Assembly (NCBI GenBank): GCA_007280205.1
Contig: QYPX01000015.1
Span: 1-64,000 of the forward strand
Source: Comamonadaceae bacterium
GTDB lineage: Bacteria; Pseudomonadota; Gammaproteobacteria; Burkholderiales; Burkholderiaceae_C
Length of the DNA: 64,000 bases
Direction of reading: 5' to 3'
Shown here in pieces: positions 29,187 to 38,720 of this stretch. The stretch's first letter is position 1, and each line of letters opens with the position of its first letter. The notes beneath the pieces were generated by a model. The model made no database searches and was not told the origin of the DNA. It saw only the letters and a program-made list of their open reading frames with translations. A program made the position numbers and the translations under genes.

Positions 29187-30125
29187 ATGAGCAGTTTGAC
29201 GATAGCAACACGAGAGAGCCGTCTGGCACTTTGGCAGGCGCAGCACGTGAAGTCCTTGCTGGAGCGGCACGGGCACCAGGTCAGCCTGCTGGGCATGACA
29301 ACACTGGGGGACCAAATACTGGACCGGGCCCTGAGCAAGGTTGGTGGAAAGGGGCTGTTTGTCAAGGAACTGGAGGTCGCTCTGGCGGACGGGCGTGCTG
29401 ATCTGGCGGTCCATTCCTTGAAAGACGTTCCGATGGAACTGCCCGCGGGATTCAGCCTGGCTTGCGTGATGGAGCGGGAAGACCCGCGCGATGCGTTTGT
29501 GTCCAATCGCTATGCCGATCTGGCCAGTTTGCCGCACGGTGCCTTGGTTGGCAGCTCGAGTCTGCGGCGCGTGGCGCTGCTGCGTGCAGCACGTTCAGAC
29601 CTCAGAATCGAGCCTTTGCGTGGCAACCTTGATACGCGACTGCGCAAGCTCGATGACGGGCTTTATGACGCGATTGTGCTGGCCGCAGCGGGCCTGAAAA
29701 GGTTGGGCTTGCAGGAAAGAATTCGAACCACTTTTGAACCCGCCGTGATGCTGCCTGCCGCCGGGCAGGGAGCGCTCGGGATCGAGGTACTGAGTGCACG
29801 GCAGGATGTGATCAACGCACTGGCAGCGCTGGCGCACCACAACACCTGGCTTGCGGTCTCGGCCGAGCGGGCGGTAAGCCGGGCTATGGGCGGTAGTTGC
29901 TCGATGCCGCTGGCTGCGTTTGCCACATTGGACGGCGCAACCTTGACCATGGATGCGGCCTGGGGTGATCCCGAAGGTGTGCTCGACTTGGTCAGTGTGC
30001 GAGCCAGTGCGGCGGTAACGGACCTGGCCAGCGCAGCGGCGTTGGGAACGCAGCTTGCTGCGGATTTGCGCTCTCTCGTTCTGGCTAGAGGTGGGTCCCT
30101 TATGCTGGCGCCCGATCACGACTGA
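29187..30125 (+). CDS. hemC: Hydroxymethylbilane synthase (porphobilinogen deaminase)
   Basis: A 312-residue enzyme that polymerises four porphobilinogens into hydroxymethylbilane. It begins with the typical [12 protein letters not shown] segment; the dipyrromethane cofactor cysteine is Cys238 in GGSCSMP. The ATG at 29187 follows an AAGAAG ribosome-like site. A much longer open frame upstream overlaps ppc antisense and is discarded. It is the first gene of hemC-hemD-hemX-hemY, with hemD starting 1 nt after its stop. Confidence 0.96.
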   Translation: MSSLTIATRESRLALWQAQHVKSLLERHGHQVSLLGMTTLGDQILDRALSKVGGKGLFVKELEVALADGRADLAVHSLKDVPMELPAGFSLACVMEREDPRDAFVSNRYADLASLPHGALVGSSSLRRVALLRAARSDLRIEPLRGNLDTRLRKLDDGLYDAIVLAAAGLKRLGLQERIRTTFEPAVMLPAAGQGALGIEVLSARQDVINALAALAHHNTWLAVSAERAVSRAMGGSCSMPLAAFATLDGATLTMDAAWGDPEGVLDLVSVRASAAVTDLASAAALGTQLAADLRSLVLARGGSLMLAPDHD

Positions 30126-30126
30126 A

Positions 30127-30951
30127 ATGCGCGTTATCGTTACCCGTCCTGAGCGTGAAGCGCAGCGCTGGGTGATCGATCTGTCGGCGCAGGGTTTTCA
30201 GGCCTTGGCATTGCCGCTGATCCGGATTGGCCCGGTTCACAATCAGACAGAACTGACCAAGGTGCGCCGACAACTGGCCCAATACGCCGGGGTCATGTTC
30301 GTCAGCGCGAATGCAGTAGATTATTTTTTTGCTTCCGATGCGTCATTGGCTGATGGCTTGCATACGACTGGCCATGGCAAGACCAGGGCGTGGGCCACTG
30401 GCCCCGGCACCGCCAAAGCGCTGCTGCGAGCTGGCGTTGCGCCCGAACGACTGGACATGCCACCGAGCGACGCTGCTCAATTCGATTCTGAAGCGCTATG
30501 GCAGGTCGTAGGTCCACAGCTTCGCGCGGCTGACCGTGTGTTGATTGTGCGCGGCGCCGACGCACTCGATGATGCGGAGTTGACTGCTGGCAGCGGTCGG
30601 GACTGGTTCGCCGGGAAAGTCGCGGCCACGGGGGCGCAGGTGGAACTGGTTGCTGCGTACCAGCGTCAGGCCCCCGATTTCAGTACGGATGAGCGTGCGC
30701 TGGCGTGTCGGGCGGCACGTGACGGATCCGTTTGGTTGTTCAGCAGCGCCCAGGCGGTGCGCAACCTTCAAGCTGCTTTGCCCCAACAAAGCTGGGTTCA
30801 GGGGCGTGCTCTGGCAACGCATGCGCGCATTGCTGCTGCCGCGAGAAGCGCCGGGTTTGGTGTTGTTTTGGAGTCGCGGCCGACGCTGACTGACGTGTTG
30901 GCAGCGCTAAAATCAAGCGATGAACTCCGACGCCAAGGCCCCAGCCGATGA
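30127..30951 (+). CDS. hemD: Uroporphyrinogen-III synthase
   Basis: A 274-residue two-lobed enzyme that cyclises hydroxymethylbilane with inversion of ring D. It has low general conservation, but the MRVIVTRPEREAQRW start, the VMFVSANAVDYFF stretch and the LIVRGADA segment at the lobe hinge fit HemD. It follows hemC with a one-base gap, and its 3' end overlaps hemX by 32 nt, so translation of the three genes is probably coupled. Confidence 0.9.
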   Translation: MRVIVTRPEREAQRWVIDLSAQGFQALALPLIRIGPVHNQTELTKVRRQLAQYAGVMFVSANAVDYFFASDASLADGLHTTGHGKTRAWATGPGTAKALLRAGVAPERLDMPPSDAAQFDSEALWQVVGPQLRAADRVLIVRGADALDDAELTAGSGRDWFAGKVAATGAQVELVAAYQRQAPDFSTDERALACRAARDGSVWLFSSAQAVRNLQAALPQQSWVQGRALATHARIAAAARSAGFGVVLESRPTLTDVLAALKSSDELRRQGPSR

Positions 30952-31984
30952 CTTGACTGCAGTGGTTGCGGTCGTCGATGAACCGTTGGCTGCGGCGAAG
31001 TCAACCAGCACATCGCGCTGGTTCATCATCAGTCTGGCCATGCTGTCCATGATGGGGTTACTGTCCAGTGCCTTCCTGTGGCAGAAGTTGTCGTCGATGC
31101 AGGAGCAACTGGCACGTCAAAGCGCCGATGCAGGTCTGCAATCAACGGAAGCCCGGGCTATTGCCCGACAGGCCCACGAGCTGGCGCGCGAGGCCGCCGC
31201 GCGCGTGGCAGTGTTTGATGCCAGGCTAAGCGAAGTTTCATTGCAACGCACGCAGCTCGAAGAACTGATGCAGAGTTTGTCGCGTTCACGCGATGAAAAT
31301 ATGGTGGTTGACATCGAATCGGCCATTCGCCTGGCGCAGCAACAGGCCCAATTGACCGGCAGCGTCGAGCCCCTGCTGGCGGCACTCAAAAGCGCCGATC
31401 AACGAGTCGCGCGCGCCGCACAACCGCGTCTGACACCCCTGCAACGGGCGATCGCGCGCGATATTGACAGGATCAAATCCGTTGCGATCAGCGATACACC
31501 TGGCCTGTTGGTGAAGCTCGACGAATTGGTGCATCTCACCGATGAACTGACGCTTGCCAATGCGGTGCCAGCAACGCGTGCGGCAAGCACCGGCAAGCGC
31601 GAACCTTCTGATGCGGCCTCAACCCTGTGGCTGCGCAGCTTGCAGATACTGCGTGATCAGGCCAGTTCGCTGCTACGCGTCAGCCGGATCGAGCAACCGG
31701 AGGCAGCTCTATTGTCCCCTGAGCAATCCTTTTTCCTGCGCGAAAACTTCAAGCTGAAATTGCTCAATGCCAGACTTGGTTTACTGGCCCGTCAACTCGA
31801 CTCGGCGCGCGCCGATTTGGCAGCCGCCACGGTTTCACTGAATCGCTATTTTGATCCAGCTTCGCGCAAGACGCAGCTGGTGGCCTCCACGCTGCAGCAG
31901 GTTCAATCCCAGATGAAAACACTGCAGATTCCGCGCGTCGATGAGACACTGGCGGCGCTCGCAACGGCTGCTGCTGGACGCTAG
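30920..31984 (+). CDS. hemX: HemX family membrane protein
   Basis: A 354-residue protein with a short cytoplasmic N-terminus, one membrane helix (about residues 33-53) and a long coiled-coil, Ala/Gln/Arg-rich periplasmic part. It belongs to the HemX family, often labelled uroporphyrinogen-III C-methyltransferase, but it lacks methyltransferase motifs, so an accessory or scaffold role in heme synthesis is more likely. The start overlaps hemD by 32 nt and hemY follows 2 nt after its stop. Confidence 0.88.
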   Translation: MNSDAKAPADDLTAVVAVVDEPLAAAKSTSTSRWFIISLAMLSMMGLLSSAFLWQKLSSMQEQLARQSADAGLQSTEARAIARQAHELAREAAARVAVFDARLSEVSLQRTQLEELMQSLSRSRDENMVVDIESAIRLAQQQAQLTGSVEPLLAALKSADQRVARAAQPRLTPLQRAIARDIDRIKSVAISDTPGLLVKLDELVHLTDELTLANAVPATRAASTGKREPSDAASTLWLRSLQILRDQASSLLRVSRIEQPEAALLSPEQSFFLRENFKLKLLNARLGLLARQLDSARADLAAATVSLNRYFDPASRKTQLVASTLQQVQSQMKTLQIPRVDETLAALATAAAGR

Positions 31985-31986
31985 CC

Positions 31987-33273
31987 ATGCGCTCGGCATT
32001 GTGGTTTCTGGGATTGTTTGGTGGTGCTGTTGCCGTTGCACTTTTTGCTGGAAACAACCAGGGCACGATCACGCTGTTCTGGCCACCTTACCGCATCGAT
32101 CTGTCGCTCAACCTCGTGCTGCTGGTGACGGCCTTGTTGTTTATTGCAATGCATCTGGCATTGCGTGCCCTGGCAGCGCTTTTTGCGATGCCGGGCCTGG
32201 CACGGCGCTGGCGCATCCAGCACCAGGAGCGCACGATTGCGCAAGCCTTGCTTGACGCGATATCGCATTTGATTGCGGGACGCTTCGTTCGGGCAAGAAA
32301 AGCTGCCGAAATTGTTCTTGCACGTGACCGTGCCATGACCGCGAGCGGCGAACCACTGGCTTACTCTGCTCGCCTGCGTACCCTGTCACACCTGCTGGCG
32401 GCCGAAAGCGCGCAGGTGCTGCAGGACAAAGCGGCTCGCGAAGAACATTTTCGTTCCGCCCTGGAGCAGAGTTCAAGCCGCGAGGCGCAGGAAATGCGCG
32501 ACGGCATCCAGTTGCGTGCCGCGCGCTGGGCGCTGGAGGACAGAGACGCGCCGGGAGCTCTTGCCTGGATCGACGATCTGTCGCAGGGGGCCTCACGGCG
32601 CACCATTGCCTTGCGCTTGCGTTTGAAGGCGGAGCGCCTGGCACGCCAACCGAAGCTGGCCCTGGAAACTGCGCGCTTGCTGGCCAAGCATCGTGCTTTT
32701 TCGGAGGCGGCAGCACTCGGTTTGCTGCGCGCGTTGGCGCTCGAACTCGTTGCGACGGCGCACGATCCGGAACAGCTATTGGCGGTCTGGCAGCAGCTTG
32801 ACAATGCAGAAAGAGCAACACCCGAGGTGGCGCTGGAGGCCTGCCGGCGTCTGCTGCAGATGGGTGGCGATGTGGACACCGCTCTGGCCTGGTTGTTGCC
32901 GGTGTGGGAACGAATGGTGGATGGCGTGGGCACACTGACGGAAGTTCAGCGCATTGGGCTTGTGCTGGGTCTGGAGAATGGCTTTGCCGCCGCATCAGGC
33001 ACGCCTCAGGCGCTTTGGCTTAGCCGGATCGAGCAGGCACAAATGGCCAATCCAGGGGATCCGATTTTGCAGTACCTGGCAGGAGTCACCTGTTTGCGTC
33101 TGCAGTTGTGGGGCAAAGCGCAACAGTTGCTAAAGCAATCGCTGCCGCGGTTGCATAACCCAGGACTGGAGCGAAGCGCATGGGCAGCGTTGGCTGAACT
33201 CGCAGAGCAACGAAGTGACACGGCTGAGGCGGCGCAGGCGTGGAAGATGGCCGCAAAATCCGGAATGCCGTAG
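31987..33273 (+). CDS. hemY: HemY-family membrane TPR protein
   Basis: A 428-residue protein with two N-terminal membrane helices (about residues 4-22 and 40-60) separated by the GNNQGTITLFWPPYRIDLS segment typical of proteobacterial HemY, followed by a cytoplasmic helical TPR-like array rich in Ala and Leu. This HemY is not the protoporphyrinogen oxidase of Gram-positive bacteria; its exact role in late heme synthesis is not settled. It is the last gene of the hem operon and is followed by a strong terminator. Confidence 0.9.
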   Translation: MRSALWFLGLFGGAVAVALFAGNNQGTITLFWPPYRIDLSLNLVLLVTALLFIAMHLALRALAALFAMPGLARRWRIQHQERTIAQALLDAISHLIAGRFVRARKAAEIVLARDRAMTASGEPLAYSARLRTLSHLLAAESAQVLQDKAAREEHFRSALEQSSSREAQEMRDGIQLRAARWALEDRDAPGALAWIDDLSQGASRRTIALRLRLKAERLARQPKLALETARLLAKHRAFSEAAALGLLRALALELVATAHDPEQLLAVWQQLDNAERATPEVALEACRRLLQMGGDVDTALAWLLPVWERMVDGVGTLTEVQRIGLVLGLENGFAAASGTPQALWLSRIEQAQMANPGDPILQYLAGVTCLRLQLWGKAQQLLKQSLPRLHNPGLERSAWAALAELAEQRSDTAEAAQAWKMAAKSGMP

Positions 33274-33299
33274 TCGACCGAGGGTCGCACGATGCATTG

Positions 33300-33327
33300 A
33301 AAAGGGCGCACAAGGCGCCCTTTTTTT
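33300..33327. terminator. Bidirectional terminator between hemY and rne
   Basis: GGGCGC (33304-33309) pairs with GCGCCC (33315-33320); the stem extends with flanking AAAA/TTTT and a T7 run follows. Placed between two convergent operons, with A and T runs on both sides, it can act in both directions. Confidence 0.88.
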
Positions 33328-33346
33328 CTGCTACCAGCTACGGCGC

Positions 33347-36106
33347 CTATTGGGGTGCTTCAAATGGCAACTCCATCGTGCGCAAATTGCGTTTGGTCTC
33401 GACCAGGATCAGCGGTGCTGTGTCGACTTGGACCATTGCCGGGCGCTCTCTTGGAATATGAATCTGCTTCGGTTCAGCCGCGATGGCTGCTTGCACCGCT
33501 GCAATTCTTGCGGCATCGGAATTTACCCACGTCAAACCCGAACTTGCGGCGATCTGAGCCAATTCGTCCAGGGGCAGTGAAAACGCCTCCAATTTGGGCA
33601 TGGCAACGGCGTCGACTTTGGCGGTTGGCGCTGGAATCACCGTCGTGACCAGTGGCACTTCGACCTGGCTTTCAGGTGCCTCAGCCTGTGGTGTCACAGG
33701 CTGCGCTGGAACTGCCGTCCTGTTGTCCGTTGTGAAATAGGACCGGCGCGGCTCTTCGACGAACTCCTGCTGCGCTGCCGCAGCAGTCTGTTCCTGTTGG
33801 TCACCTTGTTCAGCACGTTCCGTACGGGTAGTGCGATCCCGTCCGTAACGATCACGTGGGCGTCGTTCGCGCACCGGCGTTCCCTCGGTCGGCGCAAGCG
33901 CATCGGTTGGCGCCTCGGTGCGTTCGCCAGCGCTCTCTGTGCCCGCTGAATCAGATCGAGGAGTTTCATCTGGGCGCCGGTTCCGCTCTGGCCTGCGCTC
34001 AGCGCGAGTGTCAGCCCTGGGTTCGCCACGGTTGCCGCGCTCACGCCCTGGATTGCGCGGCGGACGTTCAGCAGTCCCCTGGTCCACTGCGCTCGCCGGG
34101 GTTGCCGCTAGGTTCGCACTGGTTTCAACTGGCACCGATCGGCCATCCGCATCGATCCGCTCACGCTGACCCTGCGCCGGTCGGTCTGTGCGAGGACCTC
34201 TGCCGCCGCGACCGCCACGACCCTCTGGTCGACCACCGCGGCCTGAACGAACATCATCACGGCCTTCACCGCGTGGCTCGTTTCTTCGAGCTCCATCACG
34301 GCCTGGCCGACCTTCGCGCTTGTCATCTGCGGCCGCGCTGGGTTTGGCTGGAGCGACTGGAGCTGGCGCCGGCGCAAGAAGGTTCTTCAGCCAGCCGAAG
34401 AAGCCTGTCGGCGCAGGCGCAGGGGCTACCGGCCTGGTTGCCGCGCGCGGCGCTGCTACCACGGGCTTTGGCAATTCCGGCTTCGGGATGGCAACCGGTG
34501 CCGGCGCATCGGGCAGCACACCCTTGATGACAGGAGTCTGTTTGTTGGTCGGTTCCTGCGAGCGACGCGTTACCGCAACCGCGTCTTCCGCTTCTTCGGC
34601 CATCTTGTAGCTGGGCTCAACGTTGTCCAGGCGTGGGTCGTCATGTTTGAGTCGTTCCAGCTTGTAATTTGGTGTTTCCAAGGTCTTGTTGGGCACCATC
34701 AGCACGTTGATGCGCTGCTTGATTTCGATCTTGGCAATCTCGGCGCGCTTTTCGTTGAGCAGGAAAGAAGCAACTTCGACCGGCACCTGGCACAACACCG
34801 AGGCCGTGTTGTCCTTGAGTGATTCTTCCTGGATGATGCGCAGAATTTGCAGTGCGCTTGATTCGGTGTCACGGATATGACCGGAGCCGCCGCAGCGCGG
34901 GCAGGGAATGGAAGCACCTTCGGAAAGTGCCGGGCGCAGTCGCTGGCGACTCATTTCCATCAGGCCAAATTTGCTGATGGTGCCGAACTGGACGCGTGCG
35001 CGGTCCTGCCGCAGCGCGTCGCGCAATCGGTTTTCCACGTCGCGGCGATTACGGCTTTCTTCCATGTCGATAAAGTCGATCACGATCAGACCACCCAGAT
35101 CGCGCAAACGCATCTGGCGCGCCACCTCGTCAGCAGCTTCCAGATTGGTGCGGGTGGCGGTTTCCTCGATGTCGCCGCCCTTGATGGCGCGTGCCGAGTT
35201 GACGTCGACCGACACCAAAGCCTCGGTGTGGTCGATCACGATCGCGCCGCCACTGGGCAATTGCACGGTGCGGGCATAGGCCGATTCGATCTGGTGCTCG
35301 ATCTGGAAACGGCTGAACAGCGGCGCGTCGTCACGGTAGCGCTTCACGCGCGCGGCGTGCTCCGGCATGACGTGAGCCATGAACTGCTGGGCCTGTTCAT
35401 AGACGTCGTCGGTGTCGATCAGGATGTCGCCGATGTCGTTATTGAAGTAGTCGCGGATGGCGCGGATGACCAGGCTCGATTCCTGGTAAATCAGGAACGC
35501 GCCCTTGGCACCCTTGGAAGCACCGTCAATCGCGGTCCAGAGTTTAAGCAGGTAGTTCAGATCCCATTGCAGTTCCGGCGCGGCGCGGCCGATGCCAGCG
35601 GTGCGGGCAATGATGCTCATGCCGTTGGGGTATTCGAGCTGGTCCAGCGCTTCCTTGAGTTCAGCGCGGTCTTCGCCTTCAATCCGGCGCGAGACGCCGC
35701 CACCGCGTGGGTTGTTGGGCATCAGCACGACATAGCGGCCGGCCAGTGAGACAAAGGTGGTCAGGGCTGCGCCCTTGTTGCCACGCTCTTCTTTTTCAAC
35801 CTGAACCAGCAGTTCCTGGCCTTCACGGATGGCGTCCTGAATGCGCGCCTGACTGACAGAGACGCCTTGCTGAAAATACTGTCTGGAGATTTCCTTGAAC
35901 GGCAGAAAGCCGTGCCGGTCCTCACCATAATCTACAAAACAGGCTTCCAGCGAGGGCTCGACGCGCGTGACAACGGCCTTGTAGATATTGCCCTTGCGTT
36001 GTTCGCGTCCTTCAATTTCAATTTCATAGTCGAGCAGTTTTTGCCCGTCGACAATGGCCAGCCGGCGTTCTTCCGCCTGCGTGGCGTTAATCAGCATCCG
36101 TTTCAT
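33347..36106 (-). CDS. rne: Ribonuclease E
   Basis: A 919-residue endoribonuclease, core of the RNA degradosome. The N-terminal half (about 1-510) carries the S1 domain ([22 protein letters not shown]), the DNase I-like catalytic region with VIDFIDMEE, and the zinc link CPRCGGSGH. The C-terminal half (about 510-919) is a low-complexity Arg/Pro/Glu-rich scaffold with a GRGGRGGRG-type RNA-binding stretch and a conserved short C-terminal segment. A GAAGGAA ribosome site precedes the ATG. It has a long leader and is divergent from rluC, the usual arrangement. Confidence 0.95.
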   Translation of the reverse strand: MKRMLINATQAEERRLAIVDGQKLLDYEIEIEGREQRKGNIYKAVVTRVEPSLEACFVDYGEDRHGFLPFKEISRQYFQQGVSVSQARIQDAIREGQELLVQVEKEERGNKGAALTTFVSLAGRYVVLMPNNPRGGGVSRRIEGEDRAELKEALDQLEYPNGMSIIARTAGIGRAAPELQWDLNYLLKLWTAIDGASKGAKGAFLIYQESSLVIRAIRDYFNNDIGDILIDTDDVYEQAQQFMAHVMPEHAARVKRYRDDAPLFSRFQIEHQIESAYARTVQLPSGGAIVIDHTEALVSVDVNSARAIKGGDIEETATRTNLEAADEVARQMRLRDLGGLIVIDFIDMEESRNRRDVENRLRDALRQDRARVQFGTISKFGLMEMSRQRLRPALSEGASIPCPRCGGSGHIRDTESSALQILRIIQEESLKDNTASVLCQVPVEVASFLLNEKRAEIAKIEIKQRINVLMVPNKTLETPNYKLERLKHDDPRLDNVEPSYKMAEEAEDAVAVTRRSQEPTNKQTPVIKGVLPDAPAPVAIPKPELPKPVVAAPRAATRPVAPAPAPTGFFGWLKNLLAPAPAPVAPAKPSAAADDKREGRPGRDGARRNEPRGEGRDDVRSGRGGRPEGRGGRGGRGPRTDRPAQGQRERIDADGRSVPVETSANLAATPASAVDQGTAERPPRNPGRERGNRGEPRADTRAERRPERNRRPDETPRSDSAGTESAGERTEAPTDALAPTEGTPVRERRPRDRYGRDRTTRTERAEQGDQQEQTAAAAQQEFVEEPRRSYFTTDNRTAVPAQPVTPQAEAPESQVEVPLVTTVIPAPTAKVDAVAMPKLEAFSLPLDELAQIAASSGLTWVNSDAARIAAVQAAIAAEPKQIHIPRERPAMVQVDTAPLILVETKRNLRTMELPFEAPQ

Positions 36107-36630
36107 GGGTAGCGTTCCTTCAATTCAAATAACAAACCAGCTCATGACGAGCTATTGATACCGGAACCGACGCTTTGAAATGAGGAGGAATTGCCGGAGA
36201 ACCAGGACTTAAACGACAAGTCTTGGTGTAGGCGCGTGGAGGGGAGCGAAGAGGCTTGGCTGTGGAAAGGCTATCTTGTAAACAGCGGGTTGCGCCCTTG
36301 TAACGGACACGGATGGCTGATCAATGCCAAGGAACGGGACGATAAGGTCCCGCAGGCAACTGACAATCAGACTCATCAACACAAACATCTTGCTTCATTC
36401 CATTCACAGACAGAACGTCTGTGAACTTGGGGTATTCCATTTCAGTGTTTCAACGCGTCGCCTTAACCGTTTGCTTTGCAGGCCACCTCAAGCAACTGGC
36501 TCGAGGTCTGCGTGCGTTGGCAAACGGCGGTATCGACATTACTAGCGGGGCTGGTGATGGGGGTGAACTAAACTCCACCTAAACTGTGACTTAACTTGTC
36601 GTCAAATCAACCACTTACAGCGCATCGCTA
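36107..36630. promoter_or_regulatory. Intergenic rne/rluC region with probable long rne leader
   Basis: A 524-nt non-coding gap between divergent rne and rluC. Two clear hairpins would form in a leftward rne transcript: CGGGAC/GTCCCG at 36335-36352, and AGCTC/GAGCT at 36139-36153 close to the rne ribosome site. Long structured leaders are known to mediate autoregulation of rne in enterobacteria; the same role here is inference. No open frame with coding character is seen. Confidence 0.5.
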
Positions 36631-37671
36631 GTGAAACACATTATAGGGGGCAATGACGCCTCACCGCCGCCGCAGGTAAAAACGGTCGTTGTCAGCGAAG
36701 ACTGTGCGGGTCAGCGATTGGACAATTTCTTGCTGCGCCAACTCAAGGGTGTGCCCAAAACCCACGTCTATCGAATCATCCGCAGCGGAGAAGTCAGAAT
36801 CAACAAGGGCCGGGTATCGGCGGATTCCCGGGTCCAGTCCGGTGATGCCGTGCGCCTGCCGCCCGTGCGAATTTCACAGCGAGTAGCCGAAAAGACGGTG
36901 GCCATGGCAGAAAATGCGGCGCGCGAGGCACCGCGTCGCGACTTTTCCATTCTGTTGGAAGACGAGCACTTGGTCGCGATCGACAAACCGGCCGGACTCG
37001 CGGTCCATGGCGGCTCGGGCGTCAGCTTTGGCGTGATCGAACAATTGCGCATGGCAAGACCAGAGGCTAAATTCCTGGAGTTGGTACATCGCCTGGACCG
37101 GGATACCAGCGGCATCTTGTTGATTGCCAAGAAGAGGAGTGCCCTAAAGCACTTACAGGATCAGTTTCGCGAACGCGAGACCGGCAAGACCTATCTGGCC
37201 ATGGTTGCGGGAGCCTGGCCCGCAAACAAGAAGGTGCTTGACAAGCCCTTGCACAAATATCTGCTGCCTGACGGCGAGCGACGCGTCAAGGTGGTGGCGC
37301 GCGATGACCCGGACGGCATGTCTTCGGTCACTCTGGTCAAGGTGCTGCGGCGAGGGGCTGCGGTACCCCCGGTTGGCACTGCCGCTGTCGCCGGATTCAG
37401 CCTGCTCGAAGTCACACTCAAGACCGGACGCACGCATCAAATCCGTGTTCATCTGGCGACCGAAGGCCATCCGATTCTGGGGGATGACAAGTACGGCGAC
37501 TTTGAATTGAACAAGGCCTTGGCACGCAGCAACCTGGTGACCGGCCTGAAAAGAATGTTTCTGCACGCGTGGCGCCTGCAATTCAACCATCCCCTTGTCG
37601 GCGAGCGAATTGAACTGCTGGCGCCATTGCCCCCTGAACTGGAGAACTTTGCAACCCATGCAACATCCTGA
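36631..37671 (+). CDS. rluC: 23S rRNA pseudouridine synthase RluC
   Basis: A 346-residue enzyme of the RluA family. The N-terminal S4 domain (about 25-80) precedes the catalytic core, whose HRLDRDTSG motif holds the nucleophile Asp156. It modifies U955, U2504 and U2580 in E. coli 23S rRNA. The start is a GTG at 36631 because no in-frame ATG lies near the expected N-terminus; the first ten residues before PPPQVKTVVV are not conserved-looking. It is divergent from rne, as in many proteobacteria, and is followed by an overlapping HAD gene. Confidence 0.93.
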   Translation: MKHIIGGNDASPPPQVKTVVVSEDCAGQRLDNFLLRQLKGVPKTHVYRIIRSGEVRINKGRVSADSRVQSGDAVRLPPVRISQRVAEKTVAMAENAAREAPRRDFSILLEDEHLVAIDKPAGLAVHGGSGVSFGVIEQLRMARPEAKFLELVHRLDRDTSGILLIAKKRSALKHLQDQFRERETGKTYLAMVAGAWPANKKVLDKPLHKYLLPDGERRVKVVARDDPDGMSSVTLVKVLRRGAAVPPVGTAAVAGFSLLEVTLKTGRTHQIRVHLATEGHPILGDDKYGDFELNKALARSNLVTGLKRMFLHAWRLQFNHPLVGERIELLAPLPPELENFATHATS

Positions 37672-38335
37672 TATGTCAAGCTCCCGGCGCTTTGATCTGA
37701 TTGCCTTTGATTGGGACGGCACGCTGTTTGATTCGACCGCTCTGATTACCCGCTGCATTCAGGAAGCAGTGCGTGACGTCGGCGGCGCAGTGCCCAGCGA
37801 TCGCGACGCGTCCTACGTCATTGGCATGGGATTGATGCAGGCTCTGGCGCATGCTGCGCCAGATGTGCCGGTTGAACGCTATCCGGAACTTGGAGCACGG
37901 TACCGCCACCACTACATCGCCCACAAGCACGATATCAGCCTTTTCGAGGGAATCCTCGGCATGTTGACCGAGCTGAAGACGCGCCAACACTGGCTGACAG
38001 TGGCAACCGGAAAAACCCGACAAGGACTTGATGATGCCTTGCACAGTTCGGAACTCAAGGGGATGTTTGACAGTTCGCGAACAGTGGATGAAACGGCTGG
38101 CAAGCCGCACCCTCGCATGCTTCTGGAATTGATGAGTGAATTTGGCGTGGACCCAGGGCGAACCCTGATGATCGGTGATACGACGCATGACTTGCAGATG
38201 GCGGCCAACGCCGGCTGTCCCAGCGTGGCCGTGAGCTATGGCGCCCATGAGCCTGAGGCCTTTCACGCTCTGAAGCCCTTGTTCGTTGCCCATTCGGTGC
38301 GCCAACTGCATGACTGGCTTCTGGTCAATGCATGA
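37658..38335 (+). CDS. HAD-IA family hydrolase (phosphoglycolate phosphatase-like)
   Basis: A protein of about 225 residues with HAD motif I FDWDGTLFDS, motif II in TVATGKT, and motif IV GDTTHD. Its cap domain is of the small helical Gph type. It probably removes phosphate from a small metabolite; the substrate is not certain. Two starts are possible: ATG 37658, overlapping rluC by 14 nt behind GGAG, and ATG 37673. The position downstream of rluC is common in betaproteobacteria. It is followed by the Rieske and SppA genes in the same direction. Confidence 0.86.
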   Translation: MQHPDMSSSRRFDLIAFDWDGTLFDSTALITRCIQEAVRDVGGAVPSDRDASYVIGMGLMQALAHAAPDVPVERYPELGARYRHHYIAHKHDISLFEGILGMLTELKTRQHWLTVATGKTRQGLDDALHSSELKGMFDSSRTVDETAGKPHPRMLLELMSEFGVDPGRTLMIGDTTHDLQMAANAGCPSVAVSYGAHEPEAFHALKPLFVAHSVRQLHDWLLVNA

Positions 38336-38353
38336 CAGCGGCGAGTTTGCGTC

Positions 38354-38719
38354 ATGACGCAGCGTGTTGTCTTGTGCGAGTCGAGCGAACTGACCAACAG
38401 TGAGCTGGCGGTGTCGTTTGAAGTCAGCTACGACGGGCGAAACAGCGCGGCCTTTGCCATTCGATACGAGGATCATGTGTACGCCTACCTGAATCGATGT
38501 GCGCATATCCCGATGGAGATGGACTATCAGCCCAATCGCTTTTTTGATAACACCGGACGACTATTGATGTGTGCCACCCACGGTGCCACTTATCAGCCGC
38601 AAACGGGAGCCTGTCGAGGTGGCCCATGCCGTGGCGGACTGATCAAGATTGACACTTCAGAGCTCGATGGCATCGTCTACTGGCATACTGCCCCCAACTT
38701 GACTCTTCCGGCATCCTGA
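38354..38719 (+). CDS. Small Rieske [2Fe-2S] ferredoxin-like protein
   Basis: A 121-residue soluble protein made of one Rieske domain. The cluster ligands are visible as Cys49-x-His51 (CAH) and Cys73-x2-His76 (CATH), followed by the GAxYxPxTGxC stretch. No membrane helix or oxygenase domain is present, so it is a free electron carrier or sensor; its partner is unknown. It starts 18 nt after the HAD gene and ends 1 nt before the SppA gene, which implies cotranscription. Confidence 0.88.
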   Translation: MTQRVVLCESSELTNSELAVSFEVSYDGRNSAAFAIRYEDHVYAYLNRCAHIPMEMDYQPNRFFDNTGRLLMCATHGATYQPQTGACRGGPCRGGLIKIDTSELDGIVYWHTAPNLTLPAS

Positions 38720-38720
38720 C

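Noticed and set aside
28313-29401. 362-codon plus-strand frame running into hemC
   Set aside because: Antisense to ppc and out of frame with hemC; low-quality composition.
32141-32995. 284-codon minus-strand frame opposite hemY
   Set aside because: Pro/Arg/Ala-rich mirror of a GC-rich gene; hemY features are clear.
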